From an uncultured Lachnospiraceae bacterium (GTDB lineage: Bacteria; Bacillota; Clostridia; Lachnospirales; Lachnospiraceae): 47,281 bases of DNA. Both the position numbers and the translations under genes were made by a program. Shown here in pieces: positions 17,195 through 24,545 of this stretch. The DNA is taken from the NCBI GenBank assembly GCA_947566645.1, contig CANOKL010000031.1:1-47281 (forward strand). Direction: 5' to 3'. Every line of letters starts with the position of its first letter. Position 1 is the stretch's first letter. Below the pieces are notes generated by a model that made no database searches, was not told the origin of the DNA, and saw nothing but the letters and a program-made list of their open reading frames with translations.

Positions 17195-18424
17195 TTGCTA
17201 GAAATTAAAACGAATGAATCAGAAGCGGCGGCTAAGATAATTGTTGTAGGAGTAGGCGGCGGCGGTAATAATGCTGTGAACCGAATGATAGATGAACAGA
17301 TTGCCGGTGTGGAATTTATAGCGATTAATACAGATAAGCAGGCCTTGCAGCTCAGTAAGGCTCCGACACTTATGCAGATTGGAGAGAAGATTACGAAAGG
17401 TCTTGGTGCGGGAGCAAGACCCGAAGTTGGAGAAAAAGCGGCGGAAGAGAGCTCTGAAGAGGTATCTGCAGCACTGAAAGGTGCGGACATGGTATTTGTC
17501 ACATGTGGTATGGGAGGCGGTACCGGAACAGGTGCAACTCCGGTTGTTGCGCGGATTGCCAAGGGACTTGGCGCCCTTACGGTCGGCGTAGTGACCAAGC
17601 CCTTCCGTTTTGAATCCAAGACGCGTATGACCAATGCCCTTACAGGAATTGAAAAGCTGAAGGAGAGTGTAGATACTCTGATCGTGATCCCTAATGACAA
17701 GCTGCTGGAGGTTGTGGACAGGCGTACCACTATGCCAGAGGCGCTTAAGAAGGCGGACGAGGTTCTGCAGCAGGGTATTCAGGGCATTACGGATCTGATT
17801 AATGTACCTTCACTGATCAACCTCGACTTTGCCGATGTACAGACGGTTATGACGGACAAGGGAATTGCACATATCGGAATCGGACAGGGCCGTGGTGATG
17901 ATAAGGCACTGGAGGCTGTGAAGCAGGCAGTTGCAAGTCCGCTTCTTGAGACGACGATTGCAGGAGCGTCCCATGTTATTATTAATGTATCCGGGGATAT
18001 TACTCTTATGGATGCGTCAGATGCGGCAGAGTATGTACAGGAACTGGCAGGCGAGCAGGCGAATATTATTTTCGGTGCCATGTATGATGATTCTCATACT
18101 GACGAGGCGACGATTACAGTGATTGCCACAGGGCTTCATAATGTGGGTGGAAGTGCGTCCAAGCTGAAGTCAAGACTTGAGAGCCAGAGGCCCGGAGTGA
18201 CTGCAGAGGCGGCAGCAGGCTATGACCGCCCGTCTGTATCAAAACAGACGGCAAAGGTGCCAAAGCTTGATATTGGCATGGCTCCTTCCAAGGCCGGTAC
18301 GCAGACGACACAGATGCCAAGGAGAACTGTAGGCGGTACGGCTCCCTCACTTGAGGTTCCGAAGACACCAACAGCCCGTGTAAAAGAGCAGTCAATCAAG
18401 ATACCAGATTTCTTTAGAAAGTAA
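17195..18424 (+). CDS. ftsZ: Cell division GTPase FtsZ (TTG start)
   Basis: 410 residues from TTG 17195, which has a near-perfect AAAGGAGG 8 nt upstream; no ATG is suitably placed. The tubulin-like GTPase domain begins [18 protein letters not shown]; the tubulin signature GGGTGTG is at about 107-113; NxDxxD-type synergy residues occur in [13 protein letters not shown] variable linker is followed by the conserved C-terminal peptide IKIPDFFRK that binds FtsA/SepF. It forms the Z-ring that recruits the FtsL/FtsQ/FtsW/PBP proteins encoded upstream. It is the last gene of the cluster, with its own likely promoter and a strong terminator. Confidence 0.97.
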   Translation: MLEIKTNESEAAAKIIVVGVGGGGNNAVNRMIDEQIAGVEFIAINTDKQALQLSKAPTLMQIGEKITKGLGAGARPEVGEKAAEESSEEVSAALKGADMVFVTCGMGGGTGTGATPVVARIAKGLGALTVGVVTKPFRFESKTRMTNALTGIEKLKESVDTLIVIPNDKLLEVVDRRTTMPEALKKADEVLQQGIQGITDLINVPSLINLDFADVQTVMTDKGIAHIGIGQGRGDDKALEAVKQAVASPLLETTIAGASHVIINVSGDITLMDASDAAEYVQELAGEQANIIFGAMYDDSHTDEATITVIATGLHNVGGSASKLKSRLESQRPGVTAEAAAGYDRPSVSKQTAKVPKLDIGMAPSKAGTQTTQMPRRTVGGTAPSLEVPKTPTARVKEQSIKIPDFFRK

Positions 18425-18437
18425 ATAGTTTCGTAAT

Positions 18438-18476
18438 TACTCAGTAGGTCTGCATATTTTGCGAAAGTACTGAGTA
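18438..18476. repeat. Inverted repeat after ftsZ
   Basis: TACTCAGTA (18438-18446) and TACTGAGTA (18468-18476), a perfect 9-bp stem with a 21-nt loop. It has no T tract and lies before the true terminator; role unknown. Confidence 0.45.
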
Positions 18477-18493
18477 GTTGCATCGTTTCTTTT

Positions 18494-18522
18494 GGGGACA
18501 CTTTAGATGTGTCCCCTTTTTT
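18494..18522 (+). terminator. ftsZ terminator
   Basis: GGGGACAC, 7-nt loop, GTGTCCCC, then TTTTTT: a standard intrinsic terminator, 70 bp after the ftsZ stop. It separates ftsZ from spoIIGA-sigE transcription. Confidence 0.9.
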
Positions 18523-18587
18523 GTCGAAATAAACCTTGTGTTTTCTCACAGCATCTGACAAATTCCTTGTCTCAATCCTCGTATAAT
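18522..18587 (+). promoter_or_regulatory. Candidate Spo0A-controlled spoIIGA-sigE promoter
   Basis: TATAAT at 18582-18587 has no good -35 at 17 bp, but CTGACA lies at 18555-18560, 21 bp away. The Bacillus subtilis spoIIG promoter is known for such an over-long spacer and for activation by Spo0A. A perfect Spo0A box core TGTCGAA is at 18522-18528, overlapping the end of the ftsZ terminator T tract, and a weaker box (TCTGACA) coincides with the -35. Control by Spo0A is inferred. Confidence 0.6.
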
Positions 18588-18630
18588 AAATTTCATCATC
18601 AAAACCATTTAAGACGGAAGAAGGTGGAAC

Positions 18631-19440
18631 GTGTACTATGAATTGTATATAGACGCATTTTTTCTCGTGAATTTTACGATGAATTATCTTCTGCTGCGTC
18701 TTGTCCGTCAGATACTTAAGTGCCCTGCCACGCACGGAAGGATCTGCCTGGGGGCGGCACTTGGGGCATTGTGCACATGCATTATTATGTTGATTCCTGG
18801 AATTGGGGCGTTTGCCAGGATTCTGTTATTCCACACAGTTTTAAATGTTCTAATGATTAAAACAGGGCTTGGAACCGGATGGGACAGGACATTTCTAAAA
18901 GCCCTTCTGTTACTTTACATAAGCGGATTTTTACTGGGCGGGGTTATGGAGCATTTCCGCCAGTATATAAGAACGGGAAGCCTGTTTTTTGCACTTGCGG
19001 TTCTGGGGTATTCTTTAAGTCTTGGAATATGGAGGCTGCTGACCTGTTTTGCAGAGAGAAATGCGAGATACTGTCAGGTCAGACTTCTGAGGAAAGGGCA
19101 CGAGTATGAGACGGAGGCACTGGTAGATACAGGAAACAGGCTTCGGGATCCGGTGACAGGAAAATCAGTCAGTATTATTTCCGCCAGGGCAGCCGGAGCA
19201 CTTGGAATATGCCTTCCGTCACTGGCAGAAGCAGGAGACAGAGATTACAATAGCGGATTCTGGTATATTCCCTATCATTCTGTAGGCAGGGCAGAGGGCG
19301 TGATGCCGGCAGTGATGCTGGATGCCCTGTATGTACCTGGAAACCCGGCGGTGCAGGTTGAAAATCCGGTGGTCGCGGTATGTGAAGAGTATATAACAGA
19401 GGATGATTATGAGATGCTTTTGAATCCTGACTTATTATAG
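18631..19440 (+). CDS. spoIIGA: SpoIIGA, pro-SigE processing aspartic protease
   Basis: 269 residues from GTG 18631 (AAGGTGG upstream), beginning [22 protein letters not shown] as in the family. The N-terminal half is about five transmembrane helices to about residue 140; the C-terminal half is a retropepsin-like protease domain with the catalytic D166-T-G-N ([13 protein letters not shown]). In the mother cell of a sporulating cell it cleaves the pro-sequence from SigE after a signal from SpoIIR made under SigF. It lies 11 bp upstream of sigE, as in other spore formers. Confidence 0.95.
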   Translation: MYYELYIDAFFLVNFTMNYLLLRLVRQILKCPATHGRICLGAALGALCTCIIMLIPGIGAFARILLFHTVLNVLMIKTGLGTGWDRTFLKALLLLYISGFLLGGVMEHFRQYIRTGSLFFALAVLGYSLSLGIWRLLTCFAERNARYCQVRLLRKGHEYETEALVDTGNRLRDPVTGKSVSIISARAAGALGICLPSLAEAGDRDYNSGFWYIPYHSVGRAEGVMPAVMLDALYVPGNPAVQVENPVVAVCEEYITEDDYEMLLNPDLL

Positions 19441-19451
19441 GAGGTTTATTT

Positions 19452-20192
19452 ATGGTAATAAAAGTTGCAGTGCCACATCAGTTTAAATTAAAAGTTGTAC
19501 CGGATTTCAGGACACTGTTATTTCCGGACAGAAAGGACATCCATTATATCGGAGGCTCAGAGATCCTGCCGGCGCCTCTTGAGACAGACGAGGAGGCAGC
19601 CGTGATTGAGGAGCTGGGAACAGAGGAGGATGAACAGGCAAAAAAGCTTCTGATTGAACACAATCTCCGTCTTGTGGTATACATAGCCAAGAAGTTTGAT
19701 AATACGGGAGTCGGAGTGGAGGATTTGATTTCCATCGGGACAATTGGACTAATTAAGGCGATTAATACATTTAATCCAAATAAGAACATCAAGCTTGCCA
19801 CATATGCTTCAAGGTGTATTGAAAACGAGATTCTCATGTATCTGAGACGGAATAATAAGACAAAGATGGAGGTGTCTATCGACGAGCCGCTGAATGTGGA
19901 CTGGGACGGGAATGAACTCCTTCTGTCGGATATTCTGGGAACAGAGGAGGATACGATCTACAGGGATATTGAGCAGGAGGTGGAGCGGAAGATTCTCATT
20001 AAGGCAATTAACCGGCTGTCTGGCAGGGAACGGATGATTATACGCATGCGGTTCGGTCTGGGGACGCCTGACGGGGAGGAGAAGACGCAGAAGGAGGTGG
20101 CGGACATCCTTGGTATCTCCCAGTCATACATTTCCAGGCTCGAAAAGAAGATTATGCAGAGATTAAAGAAAGAGATGGTAAAGTATTCATAG
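19452..20192 (+). CDS. sigE: Mother-cell sporulation sigma factor SigE (pro-SigE)
   Basis: 246 residues. A hydrophobic/basic pro-segment ([19 protein letters not shown]...) precedes sigma region 2 ([53 protein letters not shown]) and region 4 ([38 protein letters not shown]). It directs early mother-cell transcription, including the cotJ type of coat genes, after cleavage by SpoIIGA. ATG follows AGGAGG. Its TAG stop lies inside a 13-bp tandem duplication. In Bacillus sigG follows directly in the same direction; here it does not. Confidence 0.97.
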   Translation: MVIKVAVPHQFKLKVVPDFRTLLFPDRKDIHYIGGSEILPAPLETDEEAAVIEELGTEEDEQAKKLLIEHNLRLVVYIAKKFDNTGVGVEDLISIGTIGLIKAINTFNPNKNIKLATYASRCIENEILMYLRRNNKTKMEVSIDEPLNVDWDGNELLLSDILGTEEDTIYRDIEQEVERKILIKAINRLSGRERMIIRMRFGLGTPDGEEKTQKEVADILGISQSYISRLEKKIMQRLKKEMVKYS

Positions 20193-20210
20193 CCAGAATT
20201 CATAGCCAGA
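20185..20210. repeat. Perfect 13-bp tandem duplication across the sigE stop codon
   Basis: ATTCATAGCCAGA occurs twice without a gap (20185-20197 and 20198-20210). The sigE stop TAG is 20190-20192. It looks like a slippage product next to a larger tandem repeat. Confidence 0.85.
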
Positions 20211-20212
20211 AA

Positions 20213-20307
20213 GAAAAAAGTGCCACAATAAAAGAAGAAAAAAGTGCCACAATAAAAGAAGAAAAAAGTGCTACAATAAAAGAAGAAAAAGTGCTACAAT
20301 AAAAGAA
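20213..20307. repeat. Four tandem copies of a 24-bp unit
   Basis: Units start at 20213, 20237, 20261 and 20285 with core GTGCYACAATAAAAGAA. The first two have GCC, the last two GCT, and the fourth lacks one A (23 bp). The unit is a multiple of 3 but no gene is called here. It runs up to the ribosome binding site of the next gene and probably varies in copy number between strains. Confidence 0.85.
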
Positions 20308-20322
20308 AAAGGAGTTGTGCTT

Positions 20323-21930
20323 ATGAGACTTACTTTTATTGGGGCAGACCATGAGGTGACAGGAAGCTGCCACCTTCTGGAGGCGTGCGGGAAAAACATA
20401 TTGGTAGACTGCGGCATGGAGCAGGGGCCGGACCTGTATGAGAATCAGGAGATACCGGTGAACCCGGGGGATATTGATTTTGTGCTGCTGACACATGCCC
20501 ACATTGACCATTCGGGAAAGATTCCGCTTCTTTGCAAGCAGGGATTTTCCGGGGAGATCGTGACTACATTTGCAACCTCTGATCTGTGCAGCATCATGCT
20601 TCGTGACAGTGCCCACATCCAGGAATTTGAGGCAGAGTGGAGAAACCGGAAGGCGAAGAGAAGCGGTGAGCCACTGTATGAGCCGATGTACACGATGGAG
20701 CATGCAGAGGCTGCGGTTAAGCTTCTGGCTCCCTGTGATTATGACCAGAAGATTGTACTGTGCGAAGGGATTGAGGTGCGGTTTACGGACATGGGTCATC
20801 TTCTTGGATCATCGGCGATTGAGGTATGGATTACAGAGGACGGCATCTCGAAGAAGATTGTATTTTCCGGTGATGTGGGGAATCTGGACCAGCCGATCAT
20901 TAAGGATCCCCAGCCTGTGAAGGAAGCAGATTATGTGGTAATCGAATCGACCTACGGAAACAGGGTTCACGGGACAGAAAAGCCGGACTATGTTGGGGAG
21001 TTTACAAGGATACTTAAGGACACATTTCTGCGGGGAGGGAATGTAGTCGTACCGTCCTTTGCTGTAGGGCGGACACAGGAGCTGTTATATTTTATCCGGG
21101 AGATTAAGGAGAGAAACCTCATACCGGAATATCCGAATTTTGAAGTATATGTGGACAGCCCACTTGCCATTGACGCTACAAGCGTATTTAACAAAAATGT
21201 AAAATCCTGTTTCGATGAGGATGCCATGGCGCTGGTGGAGAAGGGAATCAATCCTCTTGTATTCCCAGGACTCAAGACAACGATTACAAGCGATGAATCC
21301 AGGATGATCAACTTTGATTCAAGACCAAAGGTCATTCTGTCTGCCTCCGGCATGTGTGAGGCGGGCCGTATCCGTCATCACCTGAAGCATAATCTCTGGC
21401 GTGCGGAGAGCACCATCTGCTTCGTCGGATACCAGGCAGTGGGAACCCTGGGACGGAAGCTGATCGAAGGGGCAGACACTGTAAAGCTCTTTGGCGAATC
21501 CGTGGAGGTGAATGCCAGGATCGAATCCCTGAAGGGGATCAGCGGACATGCCGATATGAACGGCCTTCTCGGATGGCTGTCCGGATTTGAAAAGGTACCG
21601 GAGCAGGTATTCGTGGTACACGGCGAGGATACTGTTACCGACGACTTTGCGCAGACAGTTACAGAGCGCTTCGGCTGTCCCGCATTCGCGCCATACTCCG
21701 GAGGCTGTGTAGATCTTGCTACAGGCGAGATTCTCTCACCGGGAATCCGGGAGCCTGTAAAAGCAGCAGAAAAACCGGCACAGGCGAAGAAGCACAGCGT
21801 ATTCGCACGCGTGGTTGCAGCAGCAAAGCGGCTGCTTGAAGTGGTATACAAAAATGAAGGGCTGGCAAATAAAGAACTGGCAAAATTCGAAGGGCAGATA
21901 CAAAACCTGGCAGATAAATGGGACCGGTAA
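20323..21930 (+). CDS. Beta-CASP metallo-beta-lactamase-fold hydrolase (putative RNA nuclease)
   Basis: 535 residues from ATG 20323 (AGGAG 8 nt upstream; a GTG at 20317 is too close). The metallo-beta-lactamase core has the metal motif H58-A-H60-I-D62-H63; a beta-CASP domain is inserted around 250-370, followed by the RNA-specificity motif (GISGHADMNGLLGWL) near 410, which names the RMMBL family. By family it is a zinc-dependent RNA endonuclease/exonuclease related to CPSF-73 and bacterial YSH1-like proteins; its substrate is unknown. The C-terminal about 55 residues form an extra helical tail. It sits between sigE and sigG, where many spore formers have none, with repeat arrays on both sides. 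Confidence 0.9.
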   Translation: MRLTFIGADHEVTGSCHLLEACGKNILVDCGMEQGPDLYENQEIPVNPGDIDFVLLTHAHIDHSGKIPLLCKQGFSGEIVTTFATSDLCSIMLRDSAHIQEFEAEWRNRKAKRSGEPLYEPMYTMEHAEAAVKLLAPCDYDQKIVLCEGIEVRFTDMGHLLGSSAIEVWITEDGISKKIVFSGDVGNLDQPIIKDPQPVKEADYVVIESTYGNRVHGTEKPDYVGEFTRILKDTFLRGGNVVVPSFAVGRTQELLYFIREIKERNLIPEYPNFEVYVDSPLAIDATSVFNKNVKSCFDEDAMALVEKGINPLVFPGLKTTITSDESRMINFDSRPKVILSASGMCEAGRIRHHLKHNLWRAESTICFVGYQAVGTLGRKLIEGADTVKLFGESVEVNARIESLKGISGHADMNGLLGWLSGFEKVPEQVFVVHGEDTVTDDFAQTVTERFGCPAFAPYSGGCVDLATGEILSPGIREPVKAAEKPAQAKKHSVFARVVAAAKRLLEVVYKNEGLANKELAKFEGQIQNLADKWDR

Positions 21931-21932
21931 TT

Positions 21933-21991
21933 TTGGGGACGGGGCATTTTTAAAAATGCCCCGTCCCAGATTAAAAATACCCTGTCCCCAA
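21933..21991 (+). repeat. Palindromic element family 1, copy A (extended, 59 bp)
   Basis: A perfect 32-bp palindrome (21936-21967; half-site GGGACGGGGCATTTTT) is followed by AGATT and a half copy ending TGTCCCCAA. The outer ends TTGGGGAC / GTCCCCAA are themselves inverted. About 90 % identical (53/59 by eye) to copy B at 22888-22946 in opposite orientation. It begins 3 bp after the metallo-hydrolase stop. Confidence 0.92.
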
Positions 21992-21996
21992 TTGAA

Positions 21997-22773
21997 TCAG
22001 GAGAGATACTGCTTCATGGTCCGCAGGGCGTTTTTTTCCAGCCTGCTGACCTGGGCCTGTGAGATCTTAACATCCCCGGCAACCTCCATCTGTGTCTTGC
22101 CTTCAAAAAAGCGCAGAGTGATGATGTGTCTTTCCCGTTCGCTTAAGTGTTCCATGGCTGCCTGGAGCGACAGGTTTTCTACCCAGCGTTCTTCCCTGTT
22201 TTTTGTATCGCTGATCTGATCCATTACATAGAGTGCGTCTCCGCTGTCGTTGTATACCGGCTCCTGGAGGCTCATGGGTGCCTGGATGGCATCCAGTGCG
22301 AAGACAATGTCTTCTTTGGAAATCCCGATTTCTTCTGCAATTTCCTGAACGGTTGGCTCTTTCAGATTTCTCTTTATATAATTTTCCTTGGCATAGATTG
22401 CCTTGTAGGCAGTATCACGCAGAGAACGACTCACCCTTATGGAGTTGTTGTCGCGCATATAGCGCCGGATCTCCCCGATGATCATGGGAACAGCATAGGT
22501 GGAAAACTTCACATCTAATTCTGTATTGAAATTGTTGATTGCCTTAATCAGACCGATGCAGCCGATCTGAAACAGATCATCAGGGTTCTCATTGCTTGCG
22601 CCAAACCGCTTAATTACACTTAAAACCAGTCTCAGATTTCCCTTAATGTACTCTTCTTTTGCCTCTTCATCGCCTGCCTTAATCCGTTCAAATAGTGCAT
22701 TCTTTTCTTTCTCCTTCAGAATCGGAAGCTTGGATGTATTGACTCCGCATATTTCAACCTTTCCCTGTGCCAT
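21997..22773 (-). CDS. sigG: Forespore sporulation sigma factor SigG
   Basis: 258 residues. The N-terminus KVEICGVNTSKLPIL is the SigG signature bound by its anti-sigma factors. Region 2 has [34 protein letters not shown] and VKFSTYAVPMIIGEIRRYMRD; region 3 PTVQEIAEEIGISKEDIV; region 4 LSERERHIITLRFFEGKTQMEVAGDVKISQAQVSRLEK. It drives late forespore genes such as spoVT. It lies opposite to spoIIGA-sigE, unlike the co-directional order of Bacillus, and is bracketed by inverted 59-bp elements. ATG follows GAGGAGG. I could not place a SigF/SigG promoter with confidence; GCATA near 22830 is the only hint. Confidence 0.97.
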   Translation of the reverse strand: MAQGKVEICGVNTSKLPILKEKEKNALFERIKAGDEEAKEEYIKGNLRLVLSVIKRFGASNENPDDLFQIGCIGLIKAINNFNTELDVKFSTYAVPMIIGEIRRYMRDNNSIRVSRSLRDTAYKAIYAKENYIKRNLKEPTVQEIAEEIGISKEDIVFALDAIQAPMSLQEPVYNDSGDALYVMDQISDTKNREERWVENLSLQAAMEHLSERERHIITLRFFEGKTQMEVAGDVKISQAQVSRLEKNALRTMKQYLS

Positions 22774-22887
22774 TGTATCATCCTCCTCTTTATGAACTGG
22801 TATTTATGTCTAATAAAATGATTCTCCATATATGCTTCCTCTATTCCGGTCAGAGGAAAATAAAAAAACTTTTAGACCTTGACAAAC

Positions 22888-22946
22888 TTGGGGACACCCT
22901 ATTTTCAATCTGGGACGGGGTATTTTTAAAAATACCCCGTCCCCAA
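22888..22946 (-). repeat. Palindromic element family 1, copy B (extended, inverted relative to A)
   Basis: It begins TTGGGGAC and a degenerate half copy, then a perfect 32-bp palindrome (22912-22943, half-site GGGACGGGGTATTTTT) and CCAA. Reverse-complemented, it aligns over its full 59 bp with copy A, including the shared AGATT linker, with six differences. With copy A it encloses sigG. Confidence 0.92.
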
Positions 22947-22949
22947 CTC

Positions 22950-22978
22950 TTGCATAGGGTCTCCGTGTATAGTATAGT
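22950..22978 (+). promoter_or_regulatory. Promoter of the HAD phosphatase gene
   Basis: TTGCAT, exactly 17 bp, TATAGT, starting 4 bp after repeat copy B. Confidence 0.55.
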
Positions 22979-23019
22979 TATAGTAAAGTTACGGCTACAG
23001 AGAAAGGGATGGCATAGTT

Positions 23020-23667
23020 ATGAAGGCATGTATTTTTGATCTGGACGGTACTCTGGGTGATACGCGTGAATCGCTTGTTTATTCGGTGGGACGTACGCTT
23101 AAGGAGATGGGGCTTCCTGGGATTACGAGGGAGGAGTGTATCCGTTTTGTAGGAAATGGGGCGAGATGTCTTATGGAGAGAGCCCTGGAAGCCTCCGGAG
23201 CGGGGAATGAAGTGAGAATTGAAGAGGGCATGGAGGTGTATGGCCGTATTTTTGATGAGTTTTGTACTTATCAGGTGGAGGCTTATGAGGGGATTAGGGA
23301 ACTTCTGGAGAGGCTTAAGGAGAAGGGACTTCTTCTTGCGGTGCTTTCAAATAAGCCCCACAGACAGACGCTTAAGGTGGTACGCGCCATGTACGGGGAG
23401 GATGTGTTCTCGTATGTACAGGGGCAGCGGGACGGGATTCCGAGGAAGCCGGATCCGGCGGGGATCCATTGTGCCCTTAAGGAGCTGGGGGTCCGGGCTG
23501 AGGATTGTCTTTACATAGGGGATTCCGAGGTGGATGTAAGGACCGGGAGGAATGCCGGGCTGAAAACTATCTGCGTTTCCTGGGGATTTCGGACAAAAGA
23601 AGAACTAAAAGCAGCAGGAGCGGAATATATAATAGATAGAGCAGAAGAACTTTTACAATATGTTTAG
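23020..23667 (+). CDS. HAD-superfamily phosphatase (phosphoglycolate phosphatase-like)
   Basis: 215 residues. HAD motif I is F-D7-L-D9-G-T near the start, motif II is LAVLSNKPH, and motifs III/IV are KPDPAGIH and LYIGDSEVDVRTGRNAG. A helical C1-type cap lies between motifs I and II (about 16-85). This is the Gph/PgmB/PpaX group of small phosphatases, which act on phosphoglycolate, pyrophosphate or sugar phosphates; the substrate cannot be read from sequence. It starts at ATG 23020 after a weak purine-rich site and is followed by a small acidic protein gene 28 bp on. Confidence 0.88.
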   Translation: MKACIFDLDGTLGDTRESLVYSVGRTLKEMGLPGITREECIRFVGNGARCLMERALEASGAGNEVRIEEGMEVYGRIFDEFCTYQVEAYEGIRELLERLKEKGLLLAVLSNKPHRQTLKVVRAMYGEDVFSYVQGQRDGIPRKPDPAGIHCALKELGVRAEDCLYIGDSEVDVRTGRNAGLKTICVSWGFRTKEELKAAGAEYIIDRAEELLQYV

Positions 23668-23695
23668 AATAAAGGTAAAGGAGGTGTGAAAGGTC

Positions 23696-23959
23696 ATGTA
23701 TGAGTACGATGAGGAGTGTCTGAAGGCGTTTCTTAGGAATCAGTCCCGTCTGTTTGATGAACCGGTAGCAGAGACGATGGAAGAGGCGGAAGCATTTCTT
23801 GAGGACTGTATGGCAGTTGTTGTGGACAGTATCGGGGAAGTGAGATCATTCTTCGAAGAGGAAGGCGTAGACGCTGCGGGAATGTCAGATGAAGAACTGG
23901 AAGAAGCATCAGAAGTATTTGTAATTCCAGGAGGCAGATATCTGATCGTAGAGGGGTAA
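23696..23959 (+). CDS. Small acidic protein of unknown function
   Basis: 87 residues with a strong ribosome binding site (AAAGGAGGTG). Very acidic, mostly helical by composition: FLRNQSRLFDEPVAETMEEAEAFLEDCMAVVVDSIGEVRSFFEEEG, ending in a short strand-like VFVIPGGRYLIVEG. No signal peptide or TM segment. I recognise no domain. It is probably co-transcribed with the HAD gene upstream and ends at the hairpin at 23969. Confidence 0.75.
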   Translation: MYEYDEECLKAFLRNQSRLFDEPVAETMEEAEAFLEDCMAVVVDSIGEVRSFFEEEGVDAAGMSDEELEEASEVFVIPGGRYLIVEG

Positions 23960-23968
23960 CAGTTACAT

Positions 23969-24004
23969 AAAAGCCATAACTACCTGGTAGTTATGGCTTT
24001 TTTT
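23969..24004. terminator. Bidirectional terminator between convergent genes
   Basis: AAAAGCCATAACTAC, loop CTG, GTAGTTATGGCTTTT then a T run: 15-bp stem. It serves the + gene ending 23959. On the - strand it overlaps the last codons and stop (23980) of the converging gene, so that gene's terminator is partly coding. Confidence 0.88.
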
Positions 24005-24414
24005 AGTGCTTCGTCTATGGCATTTACAATAATCTGCGATGTATAAGGATTTTCGGATGGATAGTCAATATCTTCAAGGGATTGTTTTTTATAAACCTGT
24101 TCTGCGATATCTTCAATGGCAGGCTGGATTAGCGGGAACATAGTTGTAACGGTTTCGTCAATATTGGAGAAGCGTATGGAGTTGATATGGGCTTCATCTA
24201 CCGTAACCTCTACTTCCAGCGCCGTATTGTTCAGGGTTACAGTAGAGGTGTAGACCCCAGGCTTATATTTTGCTTCCGTCATTGGTTCGTTTTTTTCCTT
24301 TGGAAGAAACATAAAGATCAGTAACAGGATTAATACTATTGCTAACACGGCAAATATGACCGTGTAGATGATTTCCTTCATATGAAGTACAACGATTTTT
24401 GTTTTCGAACTCAT
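23980..24414 (-). CDS. Membrane-anchored protein with FMN_bind-like domain
   Basis: 144 residues. One TM helix lies near 16-36 (TVIFAVLAIVLILLLIFMF), then an extracellular domain: YKPGVYTSTVTLNNTALEVEVTVDEAHINSIRF resembles the strands of FMN_bind/RnfG-type domains, and the late YTSQIIVNAIDEALKKA resembles their S(G)ATxTSxAVxxAVxxAL end. The canonical SGAT flavinylation threonine context is replaced by SENPYTS, so covalent FMN is uncertain. Function is unknown. ATG follows GGGAGGCGG. Monocistronic, divergent from pth. Confidence 0.65.
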   Translation of the reverse strand: MSSKTKIVVLHMKEIIYTVIFAVLAIVLILLLIFMFLPKEKNEPMTEAKYKPGVYTSTVTLNNTALEVEVTVDEAHINSIRFSNIDETVTTMFPLIQPAIEDIAEQVYKKQSLEDIDYPSENPYTSQIIVNAIDEALKKAITTR

Positions 24415-24488
24415 AAACGTCCGCCTCCCTGTCTCTTATAATGGATTTTTTTCATTACTATTTGTCTTTATAACATATGAAAAAAGAG

Positions 24489-24517
24489 TGGAAAATATGC
24501 GTAGATTCTTGTATAAT
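24489..24517 (+). promoter_or_regulatory. Likely promoter of pth-mfd
   Basis: TGGAAA, 17 bp, TATAAT, ending 28 bp before the pth start; the -35 is 4/6. The open frame upstream of 24546 runs through it and is not coding. Confidence 0.5.
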
Positions 24518-24545
24518 AGGAAAGCTGACAGGAGGTGGAGGAAGG

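Noticed and set aside
17107..17730. 207-codon minus-strand frame opposite ftsZ
   Set aside because: Ser/Ala/Pro-rich shadow typical of the antisense of a GC-skewed gene; ftsZ is certain on the other strand.
20213..20307. CRISPR-like array
   Set aside because: The 24-bp units are directly tandem with no unique spacers, and no cas genes are present.
22774..22887. SigF/SigG promoter for sigG
   Set aside because: GCATA and CATTTTA words are present on the minus strand but only about 10 bp apart, so no acceptable -35/-10 pair could be set.
22879..22906. Promoter TTGACA with TATTTT before the HAD gene
   Set aside because: Spacing is only 15 bp and it runs into repeat copy B; the TTGCAT/TATAGT pair at 22950 is better.
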